Assembly (NCBI RefSeq): GCF_900169785.1
Contig: NZ_FWER01000004.1
Span: forward strand, 224,900 to 288,899
Direction of reading: 5' to 3'
Source: Rhizobium sullae
GTDB lineage: Bacteria; Pseudomonadota; Alphaproteobacteria; Rhizobiales; Rhizobiaceae
Length of the DNA stretch: 64,000 nt
This document shows positions 25,314-33,551 of the stretch, piece after piece. Position 1 is the first letter of the stretch, and each line of letters starts with the position of its first letter. A program made the translations under genes and the position numbers. The notes below the pieces were generated by a model. That model did not search any database and was not told the origin of the DNA. It saw only the letters and a program-made list of their open reading frames with translations.

Positions 25314-27083
25314 ATGACTACTGCGCAGATTCTCGCCTTCGGCGTTATTGGCCTGATGATGGCAATCTTCATCTGGGACCGGTTCCGCTATGATCTCGTT
25401 GCCTGTTGCGCGCTGGTATTGGCCATCGCAGTGGGCATTGTTCCCTTCGACAAGGCCTTTTCCGGCTTCAGCGACGAGATCGTCATCATCGTCGGTAGCG
25501 CGCTGATGGTAAGTGCGGGCGTAGCGCGTTCCGGCGTCGTCGACAACGCCATCAAACGCTTCTTCCCGAACCTCGACAAACTGCATCTGCAGTTGGCGCT
25601 TCTTCTGATCGTCGTCGCAGTGCTTTCCGCCTTCATCAAGAATATCGGTGCGCTGGCGATCATGATTCCCGTCGCGTTCCAGTTCTCAAGGAAAACTGGC
25701 AAGTCGCCCTCGCTCTACCTGATGCCGATGAGCTTCGCGGCCTTGCTCGGCGGCCTGATGACGCAGATCGGCACCTCACCGAACATCGTCGTATCGCGGC
25801 TGCGTGACGAGATCACCGGCACCCCCTTTACCATGTTCGATTTCACGCCCGTCGGCGCAACGCTAACGCTCGTCGGCGTCGCGTTCTTGATCTTCTTTTA
25901 TTGGCTGGTGCCCGAACGGCAGAACGAGAATCCAACGCTGGAAGAAGCGCTCGATCTGAAGACCTACTTTTCCGAGGCGAGCGTGGTCGAGGGTTCCAGC
26001 TTCGATGGGAGGGCGCTCAACGAGATCCTGCAGTTGGGTGATGGAGAAGTCGTGGCGACAGCGATCCTTCGAGGCCATGCCCGGATGTCGCCCTTTCCGG
26101 ATATCACGCTTAGGGCCGGCGACACCATCCTGCTTGAGGGAAGACCAGAAGTCCTCGATCGTGTCGTTTCCAACGCCAAGTTGAGGCTCTCGGGAAAGCA
26201 GATGCCGCAGATGAGGGCGGAAGGCGACGTCACGTCAATTGAAGCCGTCATTTCGGCGGAATCGTCGCTCATTGGCTGGTCGGCGCGCCAGCTTTCACTC
26301 TTCAACCGGCGGCGCATCAACCTGCTGGCCGTGAGCCGCCATGGCCATCGTCTGACCGAGCGGCTAAGTGAGGTCACATTGCGCGCGGGCGACGTTGTGG
26401 TGCTTCAGGGAAGCCGAAAGAACCTGCCGGGCTTTCTGCAGGAATTCTCGTGCCTGCCGTTGGCGCAGCGCGATATCATGCTAGGCACGCAGCGCCGCGC
26501 CTTTATGCCGATCCTCATCCTTGTCGCGGCCATGGGTGTGACTGCCGCAGGGCTCGCCCCGGTTTCCGTTGCCTTCTTCTGCGCGGCCCTTTCCATGGTC
26601 ATCTTCCGCGTGATCCCTTTGGCCGAGATATACAAATCGCTTGATGGGCCAATTCTCATCATGCTGGCGGCGCTCATTCCCGTCTCGGACTCCCTGAGGA
26701 CGACGGGCGGCAGCGAGCTGATCGCCGGGTGGCTTGGTCACTTTGCGACCCAGATGCCGCCTTCCGGAGCGCTTGCGCTAATCCTCATAACGGCGATGGC
26801 GATAACACCCTTCCTCAACAATGCGGCAACCGTGCTTGTCATGGCACCGATCGCCGCGAGCTTCGCGCAGACGCTAGGGTACAGGCCGGAAGCCTTCCTA
26901 ATGGCGGTTGCGATCGGCGCAGGCTGCGATTTCCTCACGCCGATTGGTCATCAGTGTAATACGCTGGTCTTCGGCCCCGGTGGCTACCGGTTCAGCGACT
27001 ATCCGCGCCTTGGCTTGCCGCTCTCCTTCATCATCATTCTCGTCAGCGTGCCGATGCTTCTCCACGTCTGGCCTGTCCACTGA
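25314..27083 (+). CDS. SLC13/DASS-type anion transporter with two RCK-C (TrkA-C) domains
   Basis: The 589-residue protein has two transmembrane halves separated by a cytoplasmic insert. The first half includes AFIKNIGALAIMIPVAF and LMTQIGTSPNIVVSRLR, and the second ITPFLNNAATVLVMAPIA and CDFLTPIGHQCNTLVFGPGG. These SNT/NxxT-like segments are the substrate and sodium-binding motifs of the divalent anion symporter family. The insert at about 205-385 holds two TrkA-C regulatory domains (LRAGDTILLEG and LRAGDVVVLQG repeats). This architecture is common in putative sulfate or dicarboxylate transporters (SLC13/YfbS type). The ATG follows GGAGCAGC. The substrate cannot be decided from sequence. Confidence 0.88.
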   Translation: MTTAQILAFGVIGLMMAIFIWDRFRYDLVACCALVLAIAVGIVPFDKAFSGFSDEIVIIVGSALMVSAGVARSGVVDNAIKRFFPNLDKLHLQLALLLIVVAVLSAFIKNIGALAIMIPVAFQFSRKTGKSPSLYLMPMSFAALLGGLMTQIGTSPNIVVSRLRDEITGTPFTMFDFTPVGATLTLVGVAFLIFFYWLVPERQNENPTLEEALDLKTYFSEASVVEGSSFDGRALNEILQLGDGEVVATAILRGHARMSPFPDITLRAGDTILLEGRPEVLDRVVSNAKLRLSGKQMPQMRAEGDVTSIEAVISAESSLIGWSARQLSLFNRRRINLLAVSRHGHRLTERLSEVTLRAGDVVVLQGSRKNLPGFLQEFSCLPLAQRDIMLGTQRRAFMPILILVAAMGVTAAGLAPVSVAFFCAALSMVIFRVIPLAEIYKSLDGPILIMLAALIPVSDSLRTTGGSELIAGWLGHFATQMPPSGALALILITAMAITPFLNNAATVLVMAPIAASFAQTLGYRPEAFLMAVAIGAGCDFLTPIGHQCNTLVFGPGGYRFSDYPRLGLPLSFIIILVSVPMLLHVWPVH

Positions 27084-27278
27084 GGCAGGGTACTGCCCAT
27101 TTTCCTTGACGTGCGCGGTCGAATATGGCCTTAAGGCCAGCCAAACGGACAATCGGCGGATGAACTGGGCAGAATGCCCTTATCCGGCCGGTTTCCTGAT
27201 CCAGTAACCTGCATTCTTCCGCCGAACGTCGCTTTCGCCAAGGAAAGCCGTCCGGCATTCATTTGACGGGCACATAAA

Positions 27279-28736
27279 ATGACAGCTTCCGGCGTCCGCG
27301 TCCGCATCGCTCCCTCGCCGACCGGCGAGCCGCATGTCGGCACCGCTTACATCGCTCTCTTCAATTACCTTTTCGCCAAGAAGCACGGCGGCGAGTTCAT
27401 TCTGCGCATCGAGGATACCGATGCGACGCGCTCGACCCCCGAATTCGAAAAGAAGGTGCTGGACGCGCTGAAATGGTGTGGGCTGAAGTGGTCGGAAGGC
27501 CCGGATGTCGGCGGCCCTTATGGCCCGTACCGCCAGAGCGACCGCAAGCATATCTACGGCGAATATGTCGAGAAGATCGTTGCTGCTGGCCACGGCTTCC
27601 GTTGTTTCTGCACGCCGGAGCGCCTGGAAAAGATGCGCGAGGCGCAGCGCGCTGCCAACCTGCCGCCGAAGTATGACGGGCACTGCCTGAACCTTTCGGC
27701 CGAGGAAGTCAGCTCGCGCATGACAGCGGGCGAACCCTCCGTCGTGCGTATGAAGATCCCTACCGAGGGTTCCTGCAAATTTACCGACGGCGTCTATGGC
27801 GACGTGGAAATCCCGTGGGATGCGGTGGACATGCAAGTTCTGCTCAAGGCAGATGGCATGCCGACCTATCACATGGCAAACGTCGTCGACGACCACCTGA
27901 TGAAGATCACCCACGTCGCCCGCGGCGAGGAGTGGCTGGCATCGGTTCCGAAACACATCCTGATCTACCGGTATCTCGGCCTTGAGCCGCCCGTGTTCAT
28001 GCATCTGTCGCTGATGCGCAATGCCGACAAGTCGAAGCTGTCGAAGCGCAAAAACCCGACCTCGATCTCTTACTACACCGCACTCGGCTATATCCCCGAG
28101 GCGCTGATGAACTTCCTCGGCCTGTTCTTCGTCCAGATCGCCGAAGGCGAAGAGCTGATGACGATGGACGAACTCACCGAAAAGTTCGATCCGGAGAACC
28201 TCTCAAAGGCCGGCGCAATCTTCGATATCCAGAAACTCGATTGGCTGAACGGCCGCTGGATCCGCGAGAAGCTTTCGGAAGAGGAATTCCAGCACCGCGT
28301 TCTGCACTGGGCGATGGAAAACGATCGCCTGAAGGCAGGGCTTGCGCTCTCACAGTCGCGCATCTCCAAGCTCGGCGAATTGCCGGACCTCATGGGTTTC
28401 CTGTTCAAATCGGACCTGAACCTTGATCCGTCCGCTTTTGCTAAGATCAAGTCGCCGCCGGAAGAGATCCTGGAGATCCTCAACACGGTGCAGCCGGACC
28501 TCGAAAAGATCCTCGAATGGAACGTCGAGTCGATCGAAGCCGAGCTGCGTGCCGTTGCCGACCGCATCGGCAAGAAGCTGAAGGTGGTCGTCGCACCGCT
28601 TTTCGTTGCCATCTCCGGCTCGTCGCGTTCGCTGCCCCTCTTCGATTCCATGGCGATCCTCGGCCGCGCGGTCGTGCGGCAACGGCTGAAACTGGCGTCG
28701 CAGGCAGTCGCCTCCCTCGTCGGCCCGAAGAACTGA
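27279..28736 (+). CDS. gltX: Glutamyl-tRNA synthetase
   Basis: The 485-residue class I synthetase has the HIGH motif as PSPTGEPHVGT (H19-T22) and the KMSKS motif as KLSKRKN. The Rossmann core with RIEDTDATRS and GPYRQSDR and the C-terminal anticodon-binding helical domain are complete. It charges tRNA-Glu; in rhizobia, which commonly lack GlnRS, tRNA-Gln is often first charged with Glu and then amidated by GatCAB. Many alphaproteobacteria carry two gltX genes, so a paralogue elsewhere is likely. Only a weak ribosome site precedes the ATG. It is followed 16 bases later by lysS, suggesting cotranscription. Confidence 0.95.
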   Translation: MTASGVRVRIAPSPTGEPHVGTAYIALFNYLFAKKHGGEFILRIEDTDATRSTPEFEKKVLDALKWCGLKWSEGPDVGGPYGPYRQSDRKHIYGEYVEKIVAAGHGFRCFCTPERLEKMREAQRAANLPPKYDGHCLNLSAEEVSSRMTAGEPSVVRMKIPTEGSCKFTDGVYGDVEIPWDAVDMQVLLKADGMPTYHMANVVDDHLMKITHVARGEEWLASVPKHILIYRYLGLEPPVFMHLSLMRNADKSKLSKRKNPTSISYYTALGYIPEALMNFLGLFFVQIAEGEELMTMDELTEKFDPENLSKAGAIFDIQKLDWLNGRWIREKLSEEEFQHRVLHWAMENDRLKAGLALSQSRISKLGELPDLMGFLFKSDLNLDPSAFAKIKSPPEEILEILNTVQPDLEKILEWNVESIEAELRAVADRIGKKLKVVVAPLFVAISGSSRSLPLFDSMAILGRAVVRQRLKLASQAVASLVGPKN

Positions 28737-28752
28737 ACCGGACGTTTGCATC

Positions 28753-30249
28753 ATGACTGAAAAGACCGAAACAGCGACCCTTTCCTCCGACGCAACGGAA
28801 GTCCGCGCCCAGAAGCTGAAGCTGCTGCGCGAACAGGTCGGCGATGTCTATCCGGCGCATTTCCACCGGACGATCACCAATGCCGAACTTACTGCGAAAT
28901 ACGAGGACCTGGAGCCAGACACCGAGACGCAGGATGTCGTCACCGTTGCCGGCCGCGTCTATTCCTCGCGCAACTCCGGCATGTTCATGGATATCCATGA
29001 CGCCTCCGGCAAAATCCAGATTTTCAGCCACAAGGATGTGACGGGCGAAGAAGCTCGCGCGCTGCTGCCGATGATCGACATTGGCGACATCATCGGTGTG
29101 ACTGGCGTCGTCCGCCGCACCAAGCGCGGCGAACTGACGATCAACGCTCAGCAGATCACCATGCTGACCAAGTCGCTGCTGCCGATGCCCGAGAAGTGGC
29201 ATGGCCTCTCTGACATCGAGCTGCGCTACCGCAAGCGCCACCTCGACATCATGACCAACGAGGAATCCAAGCTCCGCTTCCAGCAACGTTCGAAGATCGT
29301 CTCCGGGATCCGCCGCTTCATGGAGAACGACGGCTTCATGGAAGTCGAGACGCCGATGTTGCAGTCGGTCTATGGCGGTGCAACAGCCGAGCCATTCAAG
29401 ACGCATCACAACGCGCTGAAGCTCGACATGTACCTGCGCATTGCGCCGGAACTCTTTCTGAAGCGCACGCTCGTCTCGGGTCTCACCGACAAGGTATTCG
29501 AGATCAACCGCAACTTCCGCAACGAAGGCGTCTCGACAAGGCACAATCCCGAATTCACCATGATGGAGTGCTACTGGGCCTACGCCGACTACGAGGACAT
29601 GATGGACCTCGTGGAACGCCTGTTCGCCGAACTCGCGATTTCCATCCATGGCAGCACGGAATTCACCTTCGTCGACAAGCAGATCTCCTTCAAGGGTCCG
29701 TTCCGCCGCGTGCCGATGCCCGATGCCGTTAAGGAAGCAACCGGCATCGACTTCCTGGCAATCAAGACCGATGAGGAAGCCCGCGCCGCCACAAGGGCGG
29801 CTGGTTTCGAAATTGAAAAGGACGCGACCTGGGGCGAATGCCTCGCCTTCATCTTCGAGGAGAAGGTCGAAAGCACACTGATTCAGCCCGCGCACGTCAC
29901 GCATTTCCCGAAGGACATCTCGCCCTTCGCCAAAGAAGTGCCGGGCGAGCCGCGCCTCGTCGAGCGTTTCGAGACCTATTGCAACGCTTGGGAACTCGGC
30001 AATGCCTTCTCGGAGCTCAACGACCCGGAAGAGCAGCGCAAGCGCATGGTCGAGCAGTTGGAGCAGGCACACGCGCGCGGCGAGAAAGAAAAGCAGCTGG
30101 ACGACGAATTCCTCGATGCGATCGACCAAGGCATGCCGCCGGCAGGCGGTCTCGGCATCGGCGTCGACCGCCTGATCATGCTGCTTACGAATTCACCTTC
30201 GATCCGCGACATCATCCTCTTCCCGGCTCGCCGCAGCAAGGCGGACTGA
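28753..30249 (+). CDS. lysS: Lysyl-tRNA synthetase, class II
   Basis: The 498-residue class II synthetase has an N-terminal OB-fold anticodon domain (about 60-160; VAGRVYSSRNSGMFMDIHD) and a catalytic domain with motif 1 (FMEVETPMLQ), motif 2 (FRNEGVSTRHNPEFTMME) and motif 3 (GLGIGVDRLIMLL). It charges tRNA-Lys. The ending LFPARRSKAD is typical. It is cotranscribed with gltX and followed by a terminator. Several alphaproteobacteria instead use an unrelated class I LysRS, so this class II form is worth noting when comparing genomes. Confidence 0.95.
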   Translation: MTEKTETATLSSDATEVRAQKLKLLREQVGDVYPAHFHRTITNAELTAKYEDLEPDTETQDVVTVAGRVYSSRNSGMFMDIHDASGKIQIFSHKDVTGEEARALLPMIDIGDIIGVTGVVRRTKRGELTINAQQITMLTKSLLPMPEKWHGLSDIELRYRKRHLDIMTNEESKLRFQQRSKIVSGIRRFMENDGFMEVETPMLQSVYGGATAEPFKTHHNALKLDMYLRIAPELFLKRTLVSGLTDKVFEINRNFRNEGVSTRHNPEFTMMECYWAYADYEDMMDLVERLFAELAISIHGSTEFTFVDKQISFKGPFRRVPMPDAVKEATGIDFLAIKTDEEARAATRAAGFEIEKDATWGECLAFIFEEKVESTLIQPAHVTHFPKDISPFAKEVPGEPRLVERFETYCNAWELGNAFSELNDPEEQRKRMVEQLEQAHARGEKEKQLDDEFLDAIDQGMPPAGGLGIGVDRLIMLLTNSPSIRDIILFPARRSKAD

Positions 30250-30281
30250 GCGCAAGGCTAGCGAAGATAAGCAGATTCAAA

Positions 30282-30313
30282 AAGGCAGGCGGCCGGTGGT
30301 TGCCCGCCTTTTG
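30282..30313 (+). terminator. Probable rho-independent terminator after lysS
   Basis: AAGGCAGGC (30282-30290) pairs with GCCCGCCTT (30302-30310) with one mismatch, and TTTT follows. It lies about 30 bases past the lysS stop, between lysS and the convergent unknown gene. Confidence 0.6.
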
Positions 30314-30325
30314 CATGTGAGTGAT

Positions 30326-31015
30326 CTAATGGCCGGAAGCTGGAGCAGCCTTGCCGCTTTCTGGCGAAGAAGCGGTTTCGCCTTCCGGTGATGCGTCCAC
30401 CTCGCCGTCCTTCATCTTGCTCTCGCTTTCGGTTGCGGCGACGGCGGTCGGATCGATACAATCGGAGCGTTGCTTGAAGGAGGCGCTAAGCGCCTGGATC
30501 TCTTCGGCTGGCAAGTCGATGCGCTCGCCGAAGAACAGCCCATTCTCGCTCGCCAGACCATCGTAATAGCGGGCAGTATAGGGTTTGCCGTTCAGCCCTT
30601 CGACCAACTCGTCGGGATGCGGGATATAGACCACATCTGCGCCGATCGCGCGGCCTCGAATATCCGAACGCAACGTCGGCCCGTTCTCATCGAGAACCAC
30701 AACCTGCACCAGATCGGGCTTTTCCTGCTCATAGACGGCTTGCGCGACGCGCAAGGCAGTCTTCACCCGCGTCATGCCGTCGGTCGGTTCGGTCTTGATG
30801 TATTTGCGGATCCAGACGCGATCCTGCTTCTTGATGGTCACGAGGTTGACATCGGTGCAGGAGACGCCGTTCAGCTCTTCCAGGGACCGGCCGATAATAT
30901 TGTCCCTGCCGATATAAAGCGCAGCGCCGCCGGAAGCGCCCGCAAAGAGGGCCATTCCGCCGATCACGACCACCAATTTCCGGGAGGGCCGGAAGATGCG
31001 CAGTAAGGCCTTCAC
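30326..31015 (-). CDS. Conserved-looking protein of unknown function with one N-terminal membrane anchor
   Basis: I do not recognise this 229-residue protein. A basic N-terminus (VKALLRIFRPSRKL) is followed by one hydrophobic helix at about 13-33, then a mixed alpha/beta soluble part to about 185 with RVWIRKYIKTEPTDGMTRVK and a segment resembling a ligand or Rossmann-like core (DLVQVVVLDENGP, GADVVYIPHPDELVEG). The tail of about 45 residues is acidic and rich in Ala, Ser, Glu and Pro and looks disordered. GTG at 31015 with GGAG eight bases upstream is preferred over a longer start. It converges on lysS. A periplasmic anchored protein is the likeliest topology. Confidence 0.7.
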   Translation of the reverse strand: MKALLRIFRPSRKLVVVIGGMALFAGASGGAALYIGRDNIIGRSLEELNGVSCTDVNLVTIKKQDRVWIRKYIKTEPTDGMTRVKTALRVAQAVYEQEKPDLVQVVVLDENGPTLRSDIRGRAIGADVVYIPHPDELVEGLNGKPYTARYYDGLASENGLFFGERIDLPAEEIQALSASFKQRSDCIDPTAVAATESESKMKDGEVDASPEGETASSPESGKAAPASGH

Positions 31016-31194
31016 GCCAACTGCTCCGCCATCGAAAAAACTCCAACGCAACACATGCCAGTGAAGCTAGTCAAACGACGTTTCGGAATGCTTAAGTGGT
31101 CTTCCAAGAAACATACCAATTCGGCTGAAAGACCAAAAAAGGTCCACCACACACTACGCTTGTCATGATCCGTTCGGCCGTGTTCTAAACATGC

Positions 31195-32103
31195 ATGGCC
31201 TTCACACTTCGTCAGATCCAGTATTTTGTCGCCGTTGCTGAACAGGGTTCGGTGACGCGCGCTGCGCAGAATCTATCGATCTCGCAATCCTCCGTGACGG
31301 AAGCGCTGAAGGAGCTGGAAACCGACCTCGGCGTCGAGCTTTTCGAACGTCACCCGCGCGGGCTGACGATCACGCATAACGGCCATCAATTTCTCCGGCA
31401 TGCGACAAAAATTCTAGCCAGTGTCTCCGATGCCCGCGCCAGTTTTTCCAGCCTGCAAGGCGCTCTTTCCGGCACACTGAACATCGGCGTCACCTCGCTG
31501 GTCGCAGGCTATGTACTTTCCGACCTCCTGGCGCGCTACCGCCGTGCCTGCCCGGGTGTGGAGGTGAGCGCAATCGAAGACAATGGTGGCTATCTCGAGC
31601 ATCTGCTGGTTGGCGGCGAACTCGATGTTGCGGTCATGGTCATTTCCAACCTCCGCGACCGCATGGCGCTCCAGGCGGAAATTCTCGAGACTTCACCCTA
31701 TCGTCTCTGGCTGCCGATAGGCCACCCGCTCGTTTCAGCCGACATCATCTCCGTCGCTGACATCGCCCGCGAGCCGCTGATCATGCTGACGGTCGATGAG
31801 ATCGAAGAGAATACCGGCAAGCTGCTGTCAGCCCTCGGCGCCCGACCGCATGTCGCCTTCCGCACCCGCTCGGTCGAAGCCGTGCGCAGTCTCGTTGCAA
31901 CAGGCGCCGGCGTCGCCCTACTTCCCGATCTCGTCTACCGCCCCTGGTCGCTGGAAGGCGACCGCATCGAAAGCCGCGACGTATCCGGTTCGCTGCCGGT
32001 CGTGCAGGTTGGCATGGTTTGGCGTAAAGGCTCGAGTCTGCCTCAGGCGGCCCGCGATTTCGTCGGCATCGCCGAAGCGATGAGATCCGGCCGTCCGCGA
32101 TGA
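31195..32103 (+). CDS. LysR-family transcriptional regulator of the adjacent polyamine-type locus
   Basis: The 302-residue LTTR has an N-terminal winged HTH (residues about 3-60; TLRQIQYFVAVAEQGSVTRA with the recognition helix in SISQSSVTEALKELE) and a C-terminal LysR_substrate domain (about 90-295). It lies upstream of the binding-protein, ATPase, permease and dehydrogenase genes on the same strand. That is unusual, because LTTR genes are mostly divergent from their targets. A perfect palindrome with T-N11-A geometry follows its stop and precedes the first transport gene. It probably activates that operon in response to the imported amine or its metabolite. The E. coli counterpart locus uses a MocR-type regulator instead. 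Confidence 0.88.
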   Translation: MAFTLRQIQYFVAVAEQGSVTRAAQNLSISQSSVTEALKELETDLGVELFERHPRGLTITHNGHQFLRHATKILASVSDARASFSSLQGALSGTLNIGVTSLVAGYVLSDLLARYRRACPGVEVSAIEDNGGYLEHLLVGGELDVAVMVISNLRDRMALQAEILETSPYRLWLPIGHPLVSADIISVADIAREPLIMLTVDEIEENTGKLLSALGARPHVAFRTRSVEAVRSLVATGAGVALLPDLVYRPWSLEGDRIESRDVSGSLPVVQVGMVWRKGSSLPQAARDFVGIAEAMRSGRPR

Positions 32104-32126
32104 CGATATCGGAATTTCCGATATCG
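32104..32126. promoter_or_regulatory. Perfect palindrome with LTTR-box geometry upstream of the binding-protein gene
   Basis: CGATATCGGAA (32104-32114) and TTCCGATATCG (32116-32126) are perfect inverted repeats with a single T between them. T at 32109 and A at 32121 fit T-N11-A. It starts right after the LysR stop and 100-122 bases before the next start. It could also act as a 3' hairpin for the LysR transcript. Confidence 0.6.
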
Positions 32127-32225
32127 CCTTTCTGACAAATGAATTTGCGAAACCGGATTTTTCAGCGCACCTTTTCTGCCGGGAACAAAACGCCGCGGCA
32201 AGCGGCACCAACCGGGAGACAGGCG

Positions 32226-33386
32226 ATGAAGTATCTTCTGAAGTCGTGCACCACTGCCCTAGCGAGCTTGAGCCTCGTGACGCAGGTTGCCGCTGCCGAA
32301 CCATTGAAGGCCTTGGGCAAGGGTGAGGGTGCGGTCAGCATCGTCGCCTGGGCCGGTTACATTGAGCGCGGCGAGACCGACAAGAATTACGACTGGGTTA
32401 CCGATTTTGAAAAGGAGACCGGCTGCAAGGTTTCCGTGAAGACCGCGGCGACCTCGGATGAAATGGTGGCGCTGATGAACGAAGGTGGCTTCGATCTCGT
32501 CACCGCTTCGGGCGATGCTTCGCTGCGTCTCGTTGCTGGCAAGCGCGTGCAGCCGATCAATACCGGTCTTATTCCGAGTTGGAAGACAATCGACGAGCGT
32601 CTGCAGAACGCGCCGTGGCACACGGTCGGCGACGTTCACTACGGAACCCCGTATGTTTGGGGCCCGAACGTGCTGATGTATAATACCGACGCGTTCAAGG
32701 ATAAGGCGCCGACCAGCTGGAAGGTGGTCTTCGAGGAAGAAACACTGCCCGACGGCAAGTCCAACAAGGGCCGCGTCCAGGCCTATGACGGACCGATCTA
32801 CGTCGCCGATGCCGCCCTTTACCTGATGGCGCACAAACCGGAACTCGGCATCAAGGATCCCTATGAGTTGAACGAGGACCAGTACAAGGCAGCTCTCGAC
32901 CTGCTGCGCGGCCAGCGCAAACTGATCGGCCGCTACTGGCATGATGCTATGATCCAGATCGACGATTTCAAGAACGAGGGCGTTGTCGCCTCCGGTTCCT
33001 GGCCGTTCCAGGTCAACCTGCTGCAAGCTGAGAAGCAGAAGATCGCCTCGACCTTTCCGGAGGAAGGTGTGACGGGCTGGGCCGACACCACCATGCTGCA
33101 CGTCGACAGCGAGCATCCGAATTGCGCCTACATGTGGATGGAGCACTCCCTGTCGCCGAAGGTGCAGGGTGATGTGTCCGCCTGGTTTGGCACGGTGCCC
33201 TCCGTTCCGGCCGCCTGCAAGGGCAACGAGTTGCTGACCGATGCCGGCTGCACCACCAACGGCTTCGACCATTTCGACAAGATCAAATTCTGGAAGACGC
33301 CCGTCGCCAAGTGCACGACGCAGAGCGAATGCGTGCCGTATCATCGCTGGGTGTCGGACTATATCGGCGTGATCGGCGGGCGGTAA
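32226..33386 (+). CDS. Polyamine-type ABC transporter substrate-binding protein (YdcS/PotD-like)
   Basis: The 386-residue periplasmic protein has a signal peptide at about 1-24 (cleavage near QVAAAE) and a PotD/YdcS-type fold. Characteristic segments are SIVAWAGYIERGETDKNYDW, VTDFEKETGCKV, TAATSDEMVALMNEGGFDLV and YGTPYVWGPNVLMYN. Several cysteine pairs near the C-terminus may form disulfides. It binds putrescine or a related amine for the PotABC-like transporter encoded downstream. ATG 32226 follows GGGAGACAGGCG. A repeat element of about 125 bases lies between it and the ATPase gene and may lower expression of the downstream genes relative to the binding protein. Confidence 0.88.
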   Translation: MKYLLKSCTTALASLSLVTQVAAAEPLKALGKGEGAVSIVAWAGYIERGETDKNYDWVTDFEKETGCKVSVKTAATSDEMVALMNEGGFDLVTASGDASLRLVAGKRVQPINTGLIPSWKTIDERLQNAPWHTVGDVHYGTPYVWGPNVLMYNTDAFKDKAPTSWKVVFEEETLPDGKSNKGRVQAYDGPIYVADAALYLMAHKPELGIKDPYELNEDQYKAALDLLRGQRKLIGRYWHDAMIQIDDFKNEGVVASGSWPFQVNLLQAEKQKIASTFPEEGVTGWADTTMLHVDSEHPNCAYMWMEHSLSPKVQGDVSAWFGTVPSVPAACKGNELLTDAGCTTNGFDHFDKIKFWKTPVAKCTTQSECVPYHRWVSDYIGVIGGR

Positions 33387-33389
33387 GGA

Positions 33390-33515
33390 AAGCCCTCTCC
33401 AACCCCTCCCCACGGGGGAGGGGCTTGAACGGCAACGTGCTGCCATGTGCCGGCAGATAGCGAACACGGCAATTTACCTCCCTCCCCCTTGTGAGGAGGG
33501 TTGTGAGGGGTTGGC
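33390..33515. repeat. RIME-like element inside the polyamine-type operon (copy 5)
   Basis: CCCCTCCCC-ACG-GGGGAGGGG (33403-33423) is a perfect 9-base-arm palindrome. A second imperfect one, CCCTCC / GGAGGG (33480-33500), follows with GTTGTGAGGGG. It fills most of the 165-base gap between the binding-protein and ATPase genes. Confidence 0.6.
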
Positions 33516-33551
33516 TGATGCGCCCGACCTCGTAGACACCATGGAGCCCCA

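Noticed and set aside
27084..27104. Terminator after the SLC13-type gene
   Set aside because: GGCAG-GGTA-CTGCC followed by CATTTTCC is a 5-base stem with a poor T-run, too weak to list as a feature.
28480..30129. 549-codon minus-strand frame opposite lysS
   Set aside because: It lies across the end of gltX and most of lysS, both complete with class-defining motifs. The composition is typical of a shadow frame.
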